The notes: generated by a model not told the origin, from the letters alone. A stretch of 64,000 nucleotides of DNA from Rhyacophila brunnea (GCA_022495005.1 JAGYXB010000521.1:109326-173325), one strand, 5' to 3'; shown: positions 46,383 through 56,760, counted from the first letter of the stretch. Numbers and translations are program-made.

Positions 46383-48362
46383 TTCTTTTTCTTCTTCTTT
46401 CACCCTGTCACGTCCCAACATTGGGGCATAGGGCAAGCACAAGTTGGCGCCACTTCCCTCGGTCCATCGCTAACTCCTGTGCCTCCCGCCATGTCAGACC
46501 TGCAGCACGTAGGTCGCTTTTGTAGCATCGCTGCAGGGTGAGGGAGGGCCGGCCACGGCGACGGAACCCTTGAGGCTGTGCCACAAGGGTACGAAGTGCT
46601 GCACTTTTTGGCGGCATCCGGAATACATGTCCCAGCCACGTGAATCGTCTCTTCGTGATAACTTCAATCACCGAAGGCTGTTGTGTCTGCTCACGAACTC
46701 GGATATTTGTAACGCGGTCGTACCAATGTACCCCTAAGATTCTGCGGAGACATCGATTCTCAAAGCTCAAAAGCCGTGACTCTTGAAGCTTAGTAAGATG
46801 CCATGTCTCACAGCCATACAGGAGCACAGGTAGCACGCACACAACAAACGACATTTGGTCCTCACAGAATACAGCCTTGACCTCCATGCGACTCCAAGTT
46901 GGTTGAACGCAGAGCCCGCCACACCCATGCGGATTCTAAGCTCACTAGAAATACCACCATCATCGGCAACCGTGGCACCCAAGTACTTGAATCTGGACAC
47001 CAGCTCGACGGGCAGACCAGAAACCCGCAGAGGAGTGTCGGCGTCGATGCAAGCAGCACTGCACATGGATTTGGTCTTAGCGGCATTCAGATGAAGACCC
47101 ACACGCATCGAGTTCGCGGCTAGCCTGTTCACGGTCACCTCCAACCTCTCGATCGTCGAGTCAAACACGACTGCGTCGTCTGCATACTCCAAGTCGCACA
47201 GTCTTTCTTCGCATAGATCGCTTGTGTCATCATGATGTAGGCGTATCCCACTGTCGGGGCAAACCGTCTTACGCATTATGAAATCCATCATGATGATAAA
47301 AAGAAAGGGCGCAAGTACACATCCTTGCTTGACTCCTGACGTGATTTCAAAGAGGTCAGAGGATGTTCCGGCTGCTCTCACGCGACACTTTGTATTGGTG
47401 TAGAGAGCACTTATCACGGCGACCAGTTTCCGTGGGACACCATATCCTAGCAGAATTTGCCACAGAGATTCACGATGAGGACTGTCAAATGCCTTTTCAT
47501 AGTCCACGAAGCAGCAGGCGACAGGTATATTCATCTCTTGGTACTGTTGCAGAAGGCTTCGGAGAGTTGAAATATGCTCTGAGCAGGACTTCCCCGGGAC
47601 AAATCCACTCTGCTGCGCACGCAAAACGTCCAGCATGGGACTTCTAATCCTGTACAGGAGAATCTGCGCCAACACCTTCCCGGGAACGCTGAGGAGAGTG
47701 ATTCCTCTGTAATTATTACAGTCTTGTGGGTTACCCTTTTTGTGCAGAGTAACAACGGTACCATCCCTCCAGGCTTTAGGGCACTGCTCCCTTTCCCACA
47801 CCTCGTGCAGAAGGTCACACAAGGACGGCAATACAGCGCTCAGTCCGCAGAGCAGAAATTCTGCATGGATGCCATCATCTCCAGGAGCTTTCCTGCGCTT
47901 CAATCTTTTGACAGCCTCTTTAACTTCAGCAGTTGTCGGAGGATCTTCGCAGAATCCCGATGCAGTAGTGATTCTGAGGGCGGTGATCTCCGACGGAATA
48001 TCGAAGGGATGCAATGGAGGTGGGCGATTCAGGACATCACTGAAATGTTGGCGCCATAGCTCCTGGACCTTTGCAGGTTCGGTGACTGTCACTCCGTCAG
48101 AGTTGCGTAATGCAGTGACCACTGGACGTTTTTTACCGCAAATTGCTCTGGTGATGCGGAAGAGAGCACTTGGATTATTCTTGCAGGCAGCAGATTCCGC
48201 ATCCCGAATGAGGTCATCCAGGCGTCGGCGCTTATCGCGGCGGGCAGAACGCTTTACCACGCGGTCCATTGTCTGGTATTCCGCGCTGCGCTGTGGGTCG
48301 TATGTACCATTGTCTCGCAATTCTTTCAGGAGCTTCTTCTTCTCAATCATCTCCCATGTGCA
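46383..48362 (-). mobile_element. LINE B, 5'-truncated non-LTR retrotransposon
   Basis: Minus-strand element of about 2 kb with reverse transcriptase and C-terminus, lacking the endonuclease. The 3' end is just after the stop, followed by a GAA-rich tail (seen as CTTTTTCTTCTTCTTTC on plus). A short copy of its 3' end is at 29373-29626. It is GC-richer than its surroundings, which suggests recent arrival. No clear target duplication: the 5' end abuts the right arm of the inverted repeat. Confidence 0.88.
46408..48350 (-). pseudogene. LINE B reverse transcriptase, one frameshift
   Basis: The first frame (48350 down to 46767, 527 codons) contains KAPGDDGIHAE (154-164), NYRGITLLS (213-221), QSGFVPGKSC (247-256), FVDYEKAFD (281-289, catalytic Asp), GVKQGCVLAP (339-348), YADD (389-392) and FKYLGATV. 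Near 46840 the frame shifts; the other frame carries on with VLPVLLYGCETWHLTKLQ, RCLRRILGVHWYDR, FTWLGHVFRM, RRRGRPSLTLQR and LTWREAQ, and ends CPNVGT at 46408. The first ATG at 48350 is only the first one after truncation. Apart from the shift the reverse transcriptase blocks are complete. The clade is uncertain (L2/RTE-like). Confidence 0.92.
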
Positions 48363-48624
48363 TGTGCAGTGTTTAATTGATTTTTAAAAACTAACAAACA
48401 CCATCTGTAAATTGTAGTGCTAGTTCAATAAAAACAAATACTTGTGACTAAGAAAGTTTAATTTGCACTATTTATGGCGGATCTTAACAGCCTACCTCCA
48501 CCCTTCGCAAGTAATAAGTATCAACCCACAATAAGAAAAAACTCTATCAAGAAATAATTTTTGCTGACGCATTTGTATAATACCTACTGAAGATGATATA
48601 AATAATCTAATACTAGGCAACTCT

Positions 48625-48900
48625 TCTTGGTATTTTTTTCATAGCTGAGGATCATGACAACCCTAAAATTCATTTATCTTTTGAGCGACTAAGTGTCTCT
48701 ACCCATCTCGGTCTTCTGCCTCTCTCAAGGCAGTGTGAAGGCTGCCCCCAGTGAACTCCTTCACTTGTTCGCTCTTTCATTACATCGCCTTCTACGGACG
48801 CTATCCAAAACAATTACTGGTCTCTCCAGGTTATCGGATACATGCCAAATATCGAGTACATAACTGCAGAATGCGTCTCATACATATAATTGTCAAGAGC
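48625..48900 (-). pseudogene. LINE tail remnant, different family
   Basis: On plus: GCTGAGGATCATGACAACCC, TTTTGAGCGACTAAGTG, ACCCATCTCGGTCTTCTGCC and CTCTCAAGGCAGTGTGAAGG. On minus these translate, with gaps, to RDNLERL.., GAAFTLP.ERQKTEMGRD and the end of a reverse transcriptase followed by its 3' UTR. The same 3' sequence is widespread in insect LINEs. 5'-truncated and decayed. Confidence 0.65.
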
Positions 48901-49296
48901 CGTTCTTAAATATAGACTACCAAAAACATTCCTTAGACTTTTTTTGCCTTTTTTTATTGGTTTACCATCTTCGATATATTTATTGAAAATTGCAAAATTT
49001 AAAAAAAAAATTTGACAATTTTACCAATAAGTACATAATTGAGCCGTTGCCCGGAATAACGTTGTATCCAACAATATTCTTGTTTTGAGAAAAATGGAAA
49101 AAACTAAATCAGTTATGTTTTTTTACATTTTATATTTGAAATACAATAAACAAACAATTATTAAGAGTTTTAAAATATAAAGTGTGAAGAAAGACAATTA
49201 AATTTGAATTTATTACAAAAAAATATAGTGAATTAATGGAATAATGTTGTATATGAAAATTTCACATACAACATTATTCCACAAAATGCTTTTTAT

Positions 49297-50493
49297 TTAT
49301 TCTACTTCACTCAATAGTGCCTTATAGAAAGCAGCGTGCTCATCTAGCATGAATTCACACATATCATTGAGGTCTTTGAGCTTAGCAGCCTTGATTGGCA
49401 GCGGATTGGAGTACATTGGAGTGAGTTCCAAGCTCCCTAACTGCATGAAATTTCTCCGTACGTTAGCCAATCTTCCCCGTCCTCCACGAAGAGGTGGTAG
49501 AAGACTGTATGATGTCCATGATTCCAGTTCATTGTGGGAGGCTCGAGCTCTGATTGTCGTGGGATCATCAGCAGAGAGCTGAAGCCAAATGGCACCAGTG
49601 ATCTTCATTTTTGTTGGTCTCTGCATTGCATTTTCAACATCTGTGAAATTTTTAAAGTCAATGCGATCCATATTCTGTATATGAAATGGGTTGTTTGGAC
49701 GGCTTTCTTTAATAACCTGATTCCACTGATCCGGCACCATTACCTTCGAAACCCGTTTCCTTTGCTCTATTAAAGCAAATTCACGGTCACAAAGCATAAG
49801 TCAATCGGTGAGTGATTATCATAATTAGCACTATCTTCGTCTGCTCTCTGAATACGGCGTCCGACATTCAATTTCTCGATACATGAGACGAGATAATGAC
49901 TCTGTCCATTATGATTTAGCAACCTGAATGCTGATTGTATTTCTGTCTTAATGTTAAAATCGAGAACACATCCGCGATTCAAACATTTTTCGGCACAAAC
50001 GCGACCCTGCGAAAAATAGAAAGAAACGATTAAAAAATTTGAAAAGGTATTATATTAAGTAACAATATAAAGAGTAATATAATGCAAGCATTATTATCAA
50101 ATAACAATATGGATAAATCATTTGAATACAATCGATTAACGTTCGACGAGGAATAATATGTCGAACATAGTAATTTTATTCGTGACATCAATAGAACTGT
50201 CAAATCGTATACAACATTATTCCACAAACCTGTTTCGGTGGCTCAATTGCAGGTTTAATAATATTTTTTCTGGATAAATATTCTTTTCCTGCATCCTTCA
50301 ACTTCTTGGCTTTATTATCTCTCCAGTTTAAAACATTGGATGTCCGTTTTCTTCCTTTATTTACATGAATTAAGCCACGCTCCGTGATATTGACGGACGG
50401 CGACGCCATTTTGACAACTGCATAGACAACGTTCTTCCATAAACCAATAACTTTAAAATGCTGCCACAAGCTTAAATATTGTTTCCCGACCAT
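49297..50493 (-). pseudogene. E3 transposase-like gene: N- and C-terminal parts, catalytic core missing
   Basis: Exon 1 is 50230-50493; a likelier start than the first ATG is residue 29 (MASPSVNITERG). It contains NWRDNKAKKLKDAGKEYLSR, the W..K..G..Y motif shared with E2, and ends PPKQ at a GT donor. The intron is 50007-50229, ending in a pyrimidine-rich tract and CAG. Exon 2 (50006-49770) opens in the same frame with GRVCAEKCLNRGC, a Cys cluster, and a Leu-rich stretch. Near 49795 the frame shifts by one; the final frame to 49297 reads CDREFALIEQRKR, MVPDQWNQVIKESR, NPF, DFKNF and LPIKAAKLKDLNDM..FYKALL. In intact relatives a long RNase H-like core lies between the Cys cluster and the EFALIE part. 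It is deleted here. Confidence 0.75.
50007..50229 (-). other. Predicted intron of the E3 gene, beginning with the iterated motif
   Basis: GT at 50228-50229 and AG at 50007-50008 with TTTCTTTCTATTTTTCGCAG as acceptor tract. Joining the exons keeps the frame (PPKQ then GRVCAEKC) and restores the usual distance between the GKEYLS and Cys motifs of the family. The first 24 bases of the intron include GTGGAATAATGTTGTAT, a copy of E3's iterated subterminal motif. Confidence 0.7.
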
Positions 50494-50604
50494 AATACTT
50501 ACCTTAAAAGATGCATAATAACATACCCAACATTATTCCATCAATAACTCAACATTGACAGTTTTGTTGGATACAACATTATTCCGGGCAACGGCTCAAT
50601 TATA

Positions 50605-50890
50605 AAACACTTTTAGAGAAATATAACCATTAGAAAATTAAATAAAAAAAACGACAACCAACGGGTTCAAAACCACATATATTAGGATACGCACTCATCT
50701 GTAATTACCACCAAGTTATGTGTGGCCTATCTAATTTTAATTAAATTAACTACTTAGTGATTTTTACAATTACCACTAAAGCGGTTTCTATTTTTTTTTT
50801 GTTTTGCAGTCGGCTTTTGTATTTTGAATCGAAGTATTAATAATTACCTTAATTACTAACCGGTGTCAGGATCTCTCCAAAGTTTATGTT
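50605..50890 (-). repeat. tRNA-containing repeat TR1 copy right of E3
   Basis: Contains AAACACTTTTAGAGAAATAT, ACCAACGGGTTCAAAACCAC (reverse B box), AGTTATGTGTGGCCTATC, TACCACTAAAGCGG and CTTAATTACTAACCGGTGTC in the order of TR1. Moderately decayed. E3 appears to have inserted in or beside this repeat. Confidence 0.6.
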
Positions 50891-50926
50891 ACAACGTACT
50901 TGCAATGTAGAGTACCTATACGTTTT

Positions 50927-51109
50927 ATAGCTTTGCACTTTTTACTACACTGATACGCCTGTTTGCCTTATTACCTCGCATAAAATTAGATCAAATGATA
51001 TTCACTTGTATTAATATTATATGTTGTAATAAACAAATATTTTATTTTAAAAATATGTTTTTAGAATATATTACATCATTTTCATCTTAAAGCCGGAGCG
51101 CAAAGTTAT
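50927..51109. mobile_element. MITE family J, copy 1
   Basis: TIRs ATAGCTTTGCAC and GCGCAAAGTTAT (inverted) enclose CTACACTGATACGCCTGTTT, AAAATTAGATCAAATGATAT and CATTTTCATC. The same internal order recurs at 53519-53705. About 185 bp, non-coding. Confidence 0.8.
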
Positions 51110-51239
51110 GACGCCTATACTCTACCCTCTGTATGTTGTTCCTACTCTATTATAATGTTACATTCTTAAATCTTGTGAACTATCCGTTGGATAAAAAAGT
51201 ATTTTACCTATTTTATTTATTTCCATTGATTTTCTTCGC

Positions 51240-51640
51240 ACCTGTCCTGATTCAGTTTTCTCCCTGATTAGCAATGGGGAAAACATCAAGAGTATTGACT
51301 TTAAATACGTAGAGGTGTCGTATATCACGAAAGATGGGAGAGCTGTCTATGTTAACATGAATGATTAGAACAAGATTCAACTCAATACTCACAAATTAAT
51401 CCTATTCAATTCTTGCATTCGGACGGTGCAGCTATATGGTAGTGAATCATGGCGCATTTTAAAAGCTTAGAGCAACCGTGTAATGAGCTTTGAGAACATA
51501 TGTTTGCGGCGGATACTGTGTATGTGGTAGTATAACTTTAGAAGTAATGAAGTGATGATTTAGCAGACCATGCAGCCTGTCATCACACTGACGGTGAAAA
51601 GGTGACGTTTGAGCTTACTCAGCTACGTACCTACTACAAA
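51240..51640 (+). pseudogene. Non-LTR retrotransposon tail, decayed
   Basis: Plus strand in mixed frames: NGENIKSIDFKYVEVSY, QLYGSESWRI, SNRVMSFENICLRRILCMW, then MQPVITLTVKRWRLSLLSYV. YGSE.W and FE..CLRRIL are standard blocks after the reverse transcriptase core. Several stops. Just upstream (51150-51235) is a TR1 tail fragment. Confidence 0.65.
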
Positions 51641-52295
51641 GCTTTCGAAAAAATTTCAACCTGGCTTGCCTGTTCTTCAATTTAACTGTATTTCAGCGCC
51701 TACAAAATTCTGATGTTACCTGGAGGGCAATTTTTGAACGATGTAGTCTCATTAAATATGATAACTTGCTTGAAACACGAAATAGCTTCAACAGTAAGCA
51801 GATGGCTTCGAACGGTGTCCAATAATTCAACAGAAATATTGGATGGAAATTTGCATTATATTTTTGTCTATGCTCACGTGCTATCCATGGCAGCTCAAGT
51901 TAACTGTTAAACAAGAAAATAACCTAAAATATGGTAATGACATTATCATATTGTATCAGTTACTGTTATAAATAATGTAGTAGCATTAATAAAACGACTT
52001 TTCATAAAAAGACATACGAGTTAATTTATTCTTAAAGAAACTACTTACGTCGCTTATTTACCTTATAATATGTAACTAATATTGATATTACAATGGTTAA
52101 TACAAAAACAGAAACAGAACTCCCGATGTATTTTACAAACCTAATTAATATTAATAAAAATATGTATGTACATACCTACTTATATTATAAAATAACAATA
52201 AATACCTTAATAATAATTTAAATACAAAATAACAGCCTTACGAGGCTACTTTACGATCTGTGTTCAGTATTTGATCTGTCAAAATTGAAATAATA
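51641..52295. other. No recognisable gene
   Basis: A 65-codon plus frame at 51713-51910 is unrecognised. The rest is AT-rich. Confidence 0.35.
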
Positions 52296-52296
52296 A

Positions 52297-52757
52297 ATAA
52301 TTACAAGATAAAAAGAACTTTTTATATACAACGTTTTTAAATTTTCTGTTGAATTAATATTCTCAATATGCTCAAACTTGTACTTGATATGAAGTAAATA
52401 TAAAACAAACAAATATAGAATACTGAAATGTCATTTTGATATTTCATTTAGATTTCCATAGTAACGCACGTATATATTAATAATTTAGTTGCTAAGACCA
52501 CCCCCTTAGCAACCAATAATAGTCTTTTACTTTTTACGGATTTTTCTGAAATAACTTTCCATGCAAAACAGAATTAACTGAAAATTAATTCAATTCTGCT
52601 TAAATATGGCTAAAAATATTAAAAGAATGCATTGGCATCGTGTTCTGATATATTCTAAAAGTTTCAAATGTCTAGCTAGTCGGGAAGCTAGTTAAAAATC
52701 GATTGCAAGATTTGTACCGGACAAACAAGAATACGAGCTAATAAAAACGTTGTAAAA
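52297..52757 (+). repeat. Unclassified repeat K, copy C
   Basis: Best preserved copy: starts AATAATTACAAGATAAAAAG and ends ACGAGCTAATAAAAACGTTG. TACAACGTTTTTA near 52329 and TAAAAACGTTGTA at 52742-52754 are inverted relative to each other. About 455 bp, no coding frame. Confidence 0.88.
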
Positions 52758-53515
52758 TGATAAATAAAATAACCGCCAGCCACAGCGACAAACTGGCGCC
52801 ACTACCGGGGAAGCATGTGAAACTCAAAGCATCCGCGACTTTTAGATGCGTTTACATAAATCGAAGCAGGAATAAAATTTCTCATACAAAATCGAAGCGG
52901 ACCGCTTTAATAGCTTCGATACTGCTTCGTTCAAAAATTGCCCTCTTGTGAAGATACAAAAAGACTGGCGAATGATAGAGATTCTTGGAGCCACTGTGTC
53001 GTATCCGTTTGCTCTAACTGAAGAGCGGGTATAGTTGAAGAAGATTTGTTTCCGGTTTTTAATTGCCTGTTTTTTTATTATAAGATATTTTGGATATTGG
53101 CATTGCAACTGGACTACAACGATGGGGAGTACAATAAACTTGTTTTAGTGCATTACTTTACAGTAAGTCTTTAATATTTTGACTGGCCTTGAACTGAGAA
53201 ATAGAAATAATAATATTGTATAAGTTGAATTAAAAAATAGCGGATATAAACTCTTTATAGTTTTAAAAGTTCAAGAAGATATTATAATTATAATAGTATA
53301 CAGAATAGCACATATTATATCAAAATACTCTAAAACAACGTCTACCTTAATTGACGATAGTTAAGTGTAATATGTTGATATCGATATCCATGGTGTTGAT
53401 ATCCAAAGAAAGTTTGTTAAACATACTATACAGTTATTGTTTTCAAAATCACTGATGGTAAATTAATTTTGCATTTTATAATAAGAAACAACCAATTGAA
53501 TTCTAGAGTATATGT
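52758..53515. other. Possible LINE tail at 52960-53050; otherwise nothing
   Basis: At 52950-53045 a plus-strand reading gives LANDRDSWSH and a following GAAGAAG, like a LINE 3' end, but it is too short to place. A 64-codon frame at 52757-52951 is unrecognised. Confidence 0.3.
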
Positions 53516-53518
53516 TTT

Positions 53519-53705
53519 ATAACTTTGCACTTTTTACTACACTGATACGCCTCTTTGCCTAATTACCTCGCATAAAATTAGATCAAATGATATTCACTTG
53601 AATTAATATATAATATATAGTAATAAATAGATAATATATTATGTAAAAGAAATAAATTAGAATATATTACACCATTTTCATCCTAGAGCCGGAGTGCAAA
53701 GTTAT
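53519..53705. mobile_element. MITE family J, copy 2
   Basis: TIRs ATAACTTTGCAC and GTGCAAAGTTAT are perfect inverted repeats. Internal blocks match copy 1 at 50927-51109, with about 85% identity outside an AT-rich indel. Confidence 0.85.
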
Positions 53706-54645
53706 GAAGCATATTATGGGTAACTCTACATAGAAAATCAAATACATGTTTTATATATTTGAGTAAATTGCAAAAACCTTTACCTTTTGTTCAGTGATGT
53801 ATTTTGTATTAAAATATATATTTTTATGAAAAAAAAACATGTTGTACCTAAGTACAAAAAAAAAAATATTCTTTCACCTACCTGTACATGATTCAGTTAT
53901 CGAGGACATACGCGTCAATACTAATAAATGAAATATTTTGCGTTACTGTGAGCAATAAAATAACCTCAATAATAAAATACGACATGAGATACAGTATCAG
54001 TTGCATTTTAGCAAAAATTAAACTACCGCAAACATTAATTGTAAAATTCGTAGAAGTCATTTAGGGTTATGTTATGTGTCGCAAAATGTTTAATCGTTTT
54101 TATTACTAATCCGGATTATATTTCAAAATAAAATGGTGCATTTTCCATTGGTCTCGTATTAATTTTTTCCATTAGGACGTGCGATTCGGCGTAAAATTGA
54201 TGACGGGCAGTTTCACTTTATTGCCGGCAGAGCTTTTTTTGGTCGCGTTTATTTTAATATGTTTATAAATGCCTATGTATGTGCACGTGTATTATTTTAT
54301 ACGTGGGGTGGATTTATTTTTGGGAGCTTTTAGCGGCGGACATTGCGGTTTTTATAATTACTCGCGGAGGATTCTGGCCGAGCTTTTTTGACGTCTGAAT
54401 TTAGATGCATAATAAAAATACACATAAATCATATCAAAAAAAATTTTTTGTCATTTTAATTACTCAGCCCATTTACATATTATATAATGCAAATAGCTCT
54501 GTTATATCTACAAAAAAATGCTATATTATTCAGTAATATGAAGTACCTAATACTGAACTAAACTTTCTTTATATTCTTTATTTTATATTTCATTTATTTT
54601 ATTACAAAAATATTCTTTGATCAAGACAAGTATTTTTTTAGAATT
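53706..54645. other. No gene; GC-richer island 54170-54410
   Basis: Inside AT-rich DNA, 54170-54410 has GACGGGCAGTTTCACTTTAT, TTGCCGGCAGAGC, TTAGCGGCGGACATTGCGG and ACTCGCGGAGGATTC. No long frame and no second copy in the window. It has the look of a conserved non-coding element, but this is only an impression. Confidence 0.3.
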
Positions 54646-54649
54646 ATTA

Positions 54650-54820
54650 ATAATTATGTCCTTGCTTTTTCGAACAAGGTGGTTGTTAGCAATTTTAAAC
54701 AATCACAAACACCCAGGCTTTGAGAAAAATACATAAACATTGTATCCTCACTGTGAATCGAACCCAGAACTCTAGGGTGGAAGGCCAGCGCCTTACGCAC
54801 TGCACCACAAGAGCCACCTC
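54650..54820 (-). repeat. tRNA-derived SINE TR2, well preserved
   Basis: On minus: GTGGCTCTTGTGGTGCAGTG, GCGTAAGGCGCTGGCCTTCC, GGGTTCGATTCACAG, then ATACAATGTTTATGTA and the CTTGTTCGAAAAAGCAAGGA-type 3' body. Close to the copy at 11846-12036. Confidence 0.78.
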
Positions 54821-55255
54821 AAGACATTTATTACGATAATATTATTTTTATTTGACATACATTAATTATTGCGATTGAAACAATGTTAGATAAATCAGAT
54901 AACTGTAGGTAGTGTAACGTGGTATAAAAGGTAAGTGTTGGGCATAAAGCTAAATGACTAAAAAATAGACCAATTGATAAAGAAACAGACAAGAGTACAC
55001 CGTGTGTCGCCAACCTACTCATGTATCTTTATACGACCATAAACTAATCCTAAAACCAGCAGAATCATTTAATATTCCACAGTCAATCGAAATGCGTTGT
55101 AGATAAAAACTAGAGAATAGTGACAGGACCTAGAGGAGATCGTCATCCAGCATCCAGTTGTAGATTGACCGCGGCATAATAGTGAAATTAGTTATGATAA
55201 ATAATTCTAATATACATCGATACAATATCGATATTGGATTAATAATAATTTTCAT
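54821..55255. other. No recognisable feature
   Basis: Short AT-rich stretch. The 63-codon minus frame at 54831-55022 is unrecognised and unlikely to be a gene. Confidence 0.35.
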
Positions 55256-55257
55256 TT

Positions 55258-56015
55258 AATGTAAATTATAATTAACTATTTCTTTTATTCAATGAATAAT
55301 TCGCAAGATTTGAAAATATATGATTCTGATTATTGAACATATATAATTTTGAAAAACATTTTCTGAGAGAGTATATTATAACCAATAGAAAAAATCTTTG
55401 GTACTGTTCGGTTAAACCGGACACAGCGGAAAACGCATTTTTAAAATTGCCGATAAACTGGATTATTTGTTAGTTTGGGTTAGTTTAGGTTAAGTTAGGT
55501 TGGGTTAGGTTAGGTTAGATTAGGTTAGGTTTGGTTAGGTTAACCTAACAAATAATCCAGTTTATCGGCAATTTTAAAAATGCGTTTTCCGCTGTGTCCG
55601 GTTTAACCGAACAGTACCAAATCTTTTTTTGAAAAATAGTAAGTCACCCCGACGGGGAATCGAACCCCGTATCTCCTGGGTTTACGCCCCATCCGTCGCA
55701 TTTAACCAATATGCTACGGCGTGACATACTAATTGCGACAAATTTTAACTATTGGTCAATTTTAATACCTACTCATCAGCGTTCTTCCAAATCAAGCTAC
55801 TTTGGCAATCGATTTTTGTTTCTTAAATCAAAGTAGGTAACTATTACTATTACTTTTTACTTTTTATAATATATTCTCTCAGAAAGTGTTTTTCAAAATT
55901 ATATATGTTCAATAATCAGAAAGATATATTCTTAAATCTTGCGAATTATTCATTGAATAAAAGAAATAGTTAATTATAAATTATTAGCAAGTGCAAGTAG
56001 TTACATCTAAAAAAA
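55258..56015. repeat. tRNA-containing repeat TR1 with inverted tails, split by a MITE
   Basis: Left tail 55258-55399 and right tail 55860-56010 are inverted copies (TTCTTTTATTCAATGAATAA and partner), so the whole unit can fold back. In between are the MITE (55400-55618) and a tRNA-like core 55639-55725 that is almost identical to that at 24228-24315. Confidence 0.75.
55400..55618. mobile_element. hAT-type MITE with telomere-like (TTAGG)n core, copy 1
   Basis: Perfect 74-bp inverted repeats (55400-55473, 55545-55618) start GGTACTGTTCGGTTAAACCG. Perfect 8-bp target duplications AAATCTTT (55392-55399, 55619-55626) lie in a TR1 repeat. The uninterrupted site is seen in the sister copy at 24211-24218. 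The core 55474-55544 consists of about 13 variant TTAGG units (TTGGG, TTTAGG, TTAAG variants). 219 bp, non-coding. Confidence 0.95.
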
Positions 56016-56474
56016 TATTGGAGAAATTCTAAACGTTCGTGTTTTAAAATATAACACAAATATACTACTGTGATCTATTTCATTTAATTTTGCGTCAATA
56101 AACATTTAAACCGATAGCACCCAACAGAGGCTTGCAAAGGATAGATAAAACTAAAGAAGACTACTCCAGAATGCTACTTATCTTCCTCACTCATGTAGGT
56201 TACGACGAGGAAGAAAACGAAGAAGAACACGCATTAATTTTTGGTCATGTAAAATTATTATCGTCACAGTATTTACAATAGGTCAGTTACGAATAATTAT
56301 ATTTGAATCAATCACCGATACTTTCTATCTTAAGAAAATCATATTTACATATATGAAAACCTATCCGGGAATCGATCCTTGTAATATTGATGTAAGAAGC
56401 CAGTTTCTTACACATTGTACTATATAAGACCTACCGTGAAATAATACTTCAGCTTATATTATTACTAGAAGCTA

Positions 56475-56760
56475 TATTTTATTAATTTTAATTAACTATT
56501 TTTTTTATTCAACGAATAATTCACAAGATTTAATAATGTAACATTCTAATTATTGAACATACATAATTTTTAAAACACTTCTGAAAAAAATATATGATGA
56601 CCAATAGAAAAAATCTTTTTGAAAAAAGTAAGACATCCCGCAAGAATCGAACCTGCACCTCTCGGGTATCGCGCCCATGTACATAGAACACCATGCTAAT
56701 TTTTCTATTGGTTATAATATATTTTCACAAAAGTGTTTTCAAAATTATGTATGTTTATTA
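56475..56760 (-). repeat. tRNA-containing repeat TR1, truncated, with inverted partner
   Basis: Tail (TTTTATTCAACGAATAATTC, AATGTAACATTCTAATTATT), then the reverse B box AAGAATCGAACCTGCACC and CGGGTATCGCGCCCATG. It is followed after 56700 by an oppositely oriented tail piece TTCTATTGGTTATAATATAT. Confidence 0.65.

Larger units (their letters stand above)
45970..48508. repeat. Long inverted repeat enclosing LINE B
   Basis: Left arm 45970-46113 and right arm 48367-48508 are inverted copies of about 80% identity. Shared blocks: GAAGGGTGGAG, TAGGCTGTTAAGATCC, CCATAAATAGTGCA, AGTTTTTAAAA and TCAATTAAAC. The arms would make a foldback MITE of about 290 bp plus loop if the central part were absent. 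The loop holds LINE B and about 270 bp of plain DNA. Confidence 0.75.
49038..50600 (-). mobile_element. DNA transposon E3, TIRs ATTGAGCCGTTGCCCGG, TA target site
   Basis: Left TIR (49038-49074) and right TIR (50564-50600) are inverted with one mismatch in 37 bp. They start ATTGAGCCGTTGCCCGG and end in GGAATAA(C/T)GTTGTATCC. TA flanks both ends (49036-49037, 50601-50602). The motif GGAATAATGTTG(T/G)(A/G)T recurs, in one orientation or the other, at about 49239, 49262, 50207 and 50528 as well as in both TIRs. It encodes on the minus strand a two-exon transposase-like gene. 1563 bp. Confidence 0.9.

Noticed and set aside
47724..48387. Long plus-strand ORF of 215 codons
   Set aside because: It is the antisense shadow of the LINE B reverse transcriptase on the minus strand.
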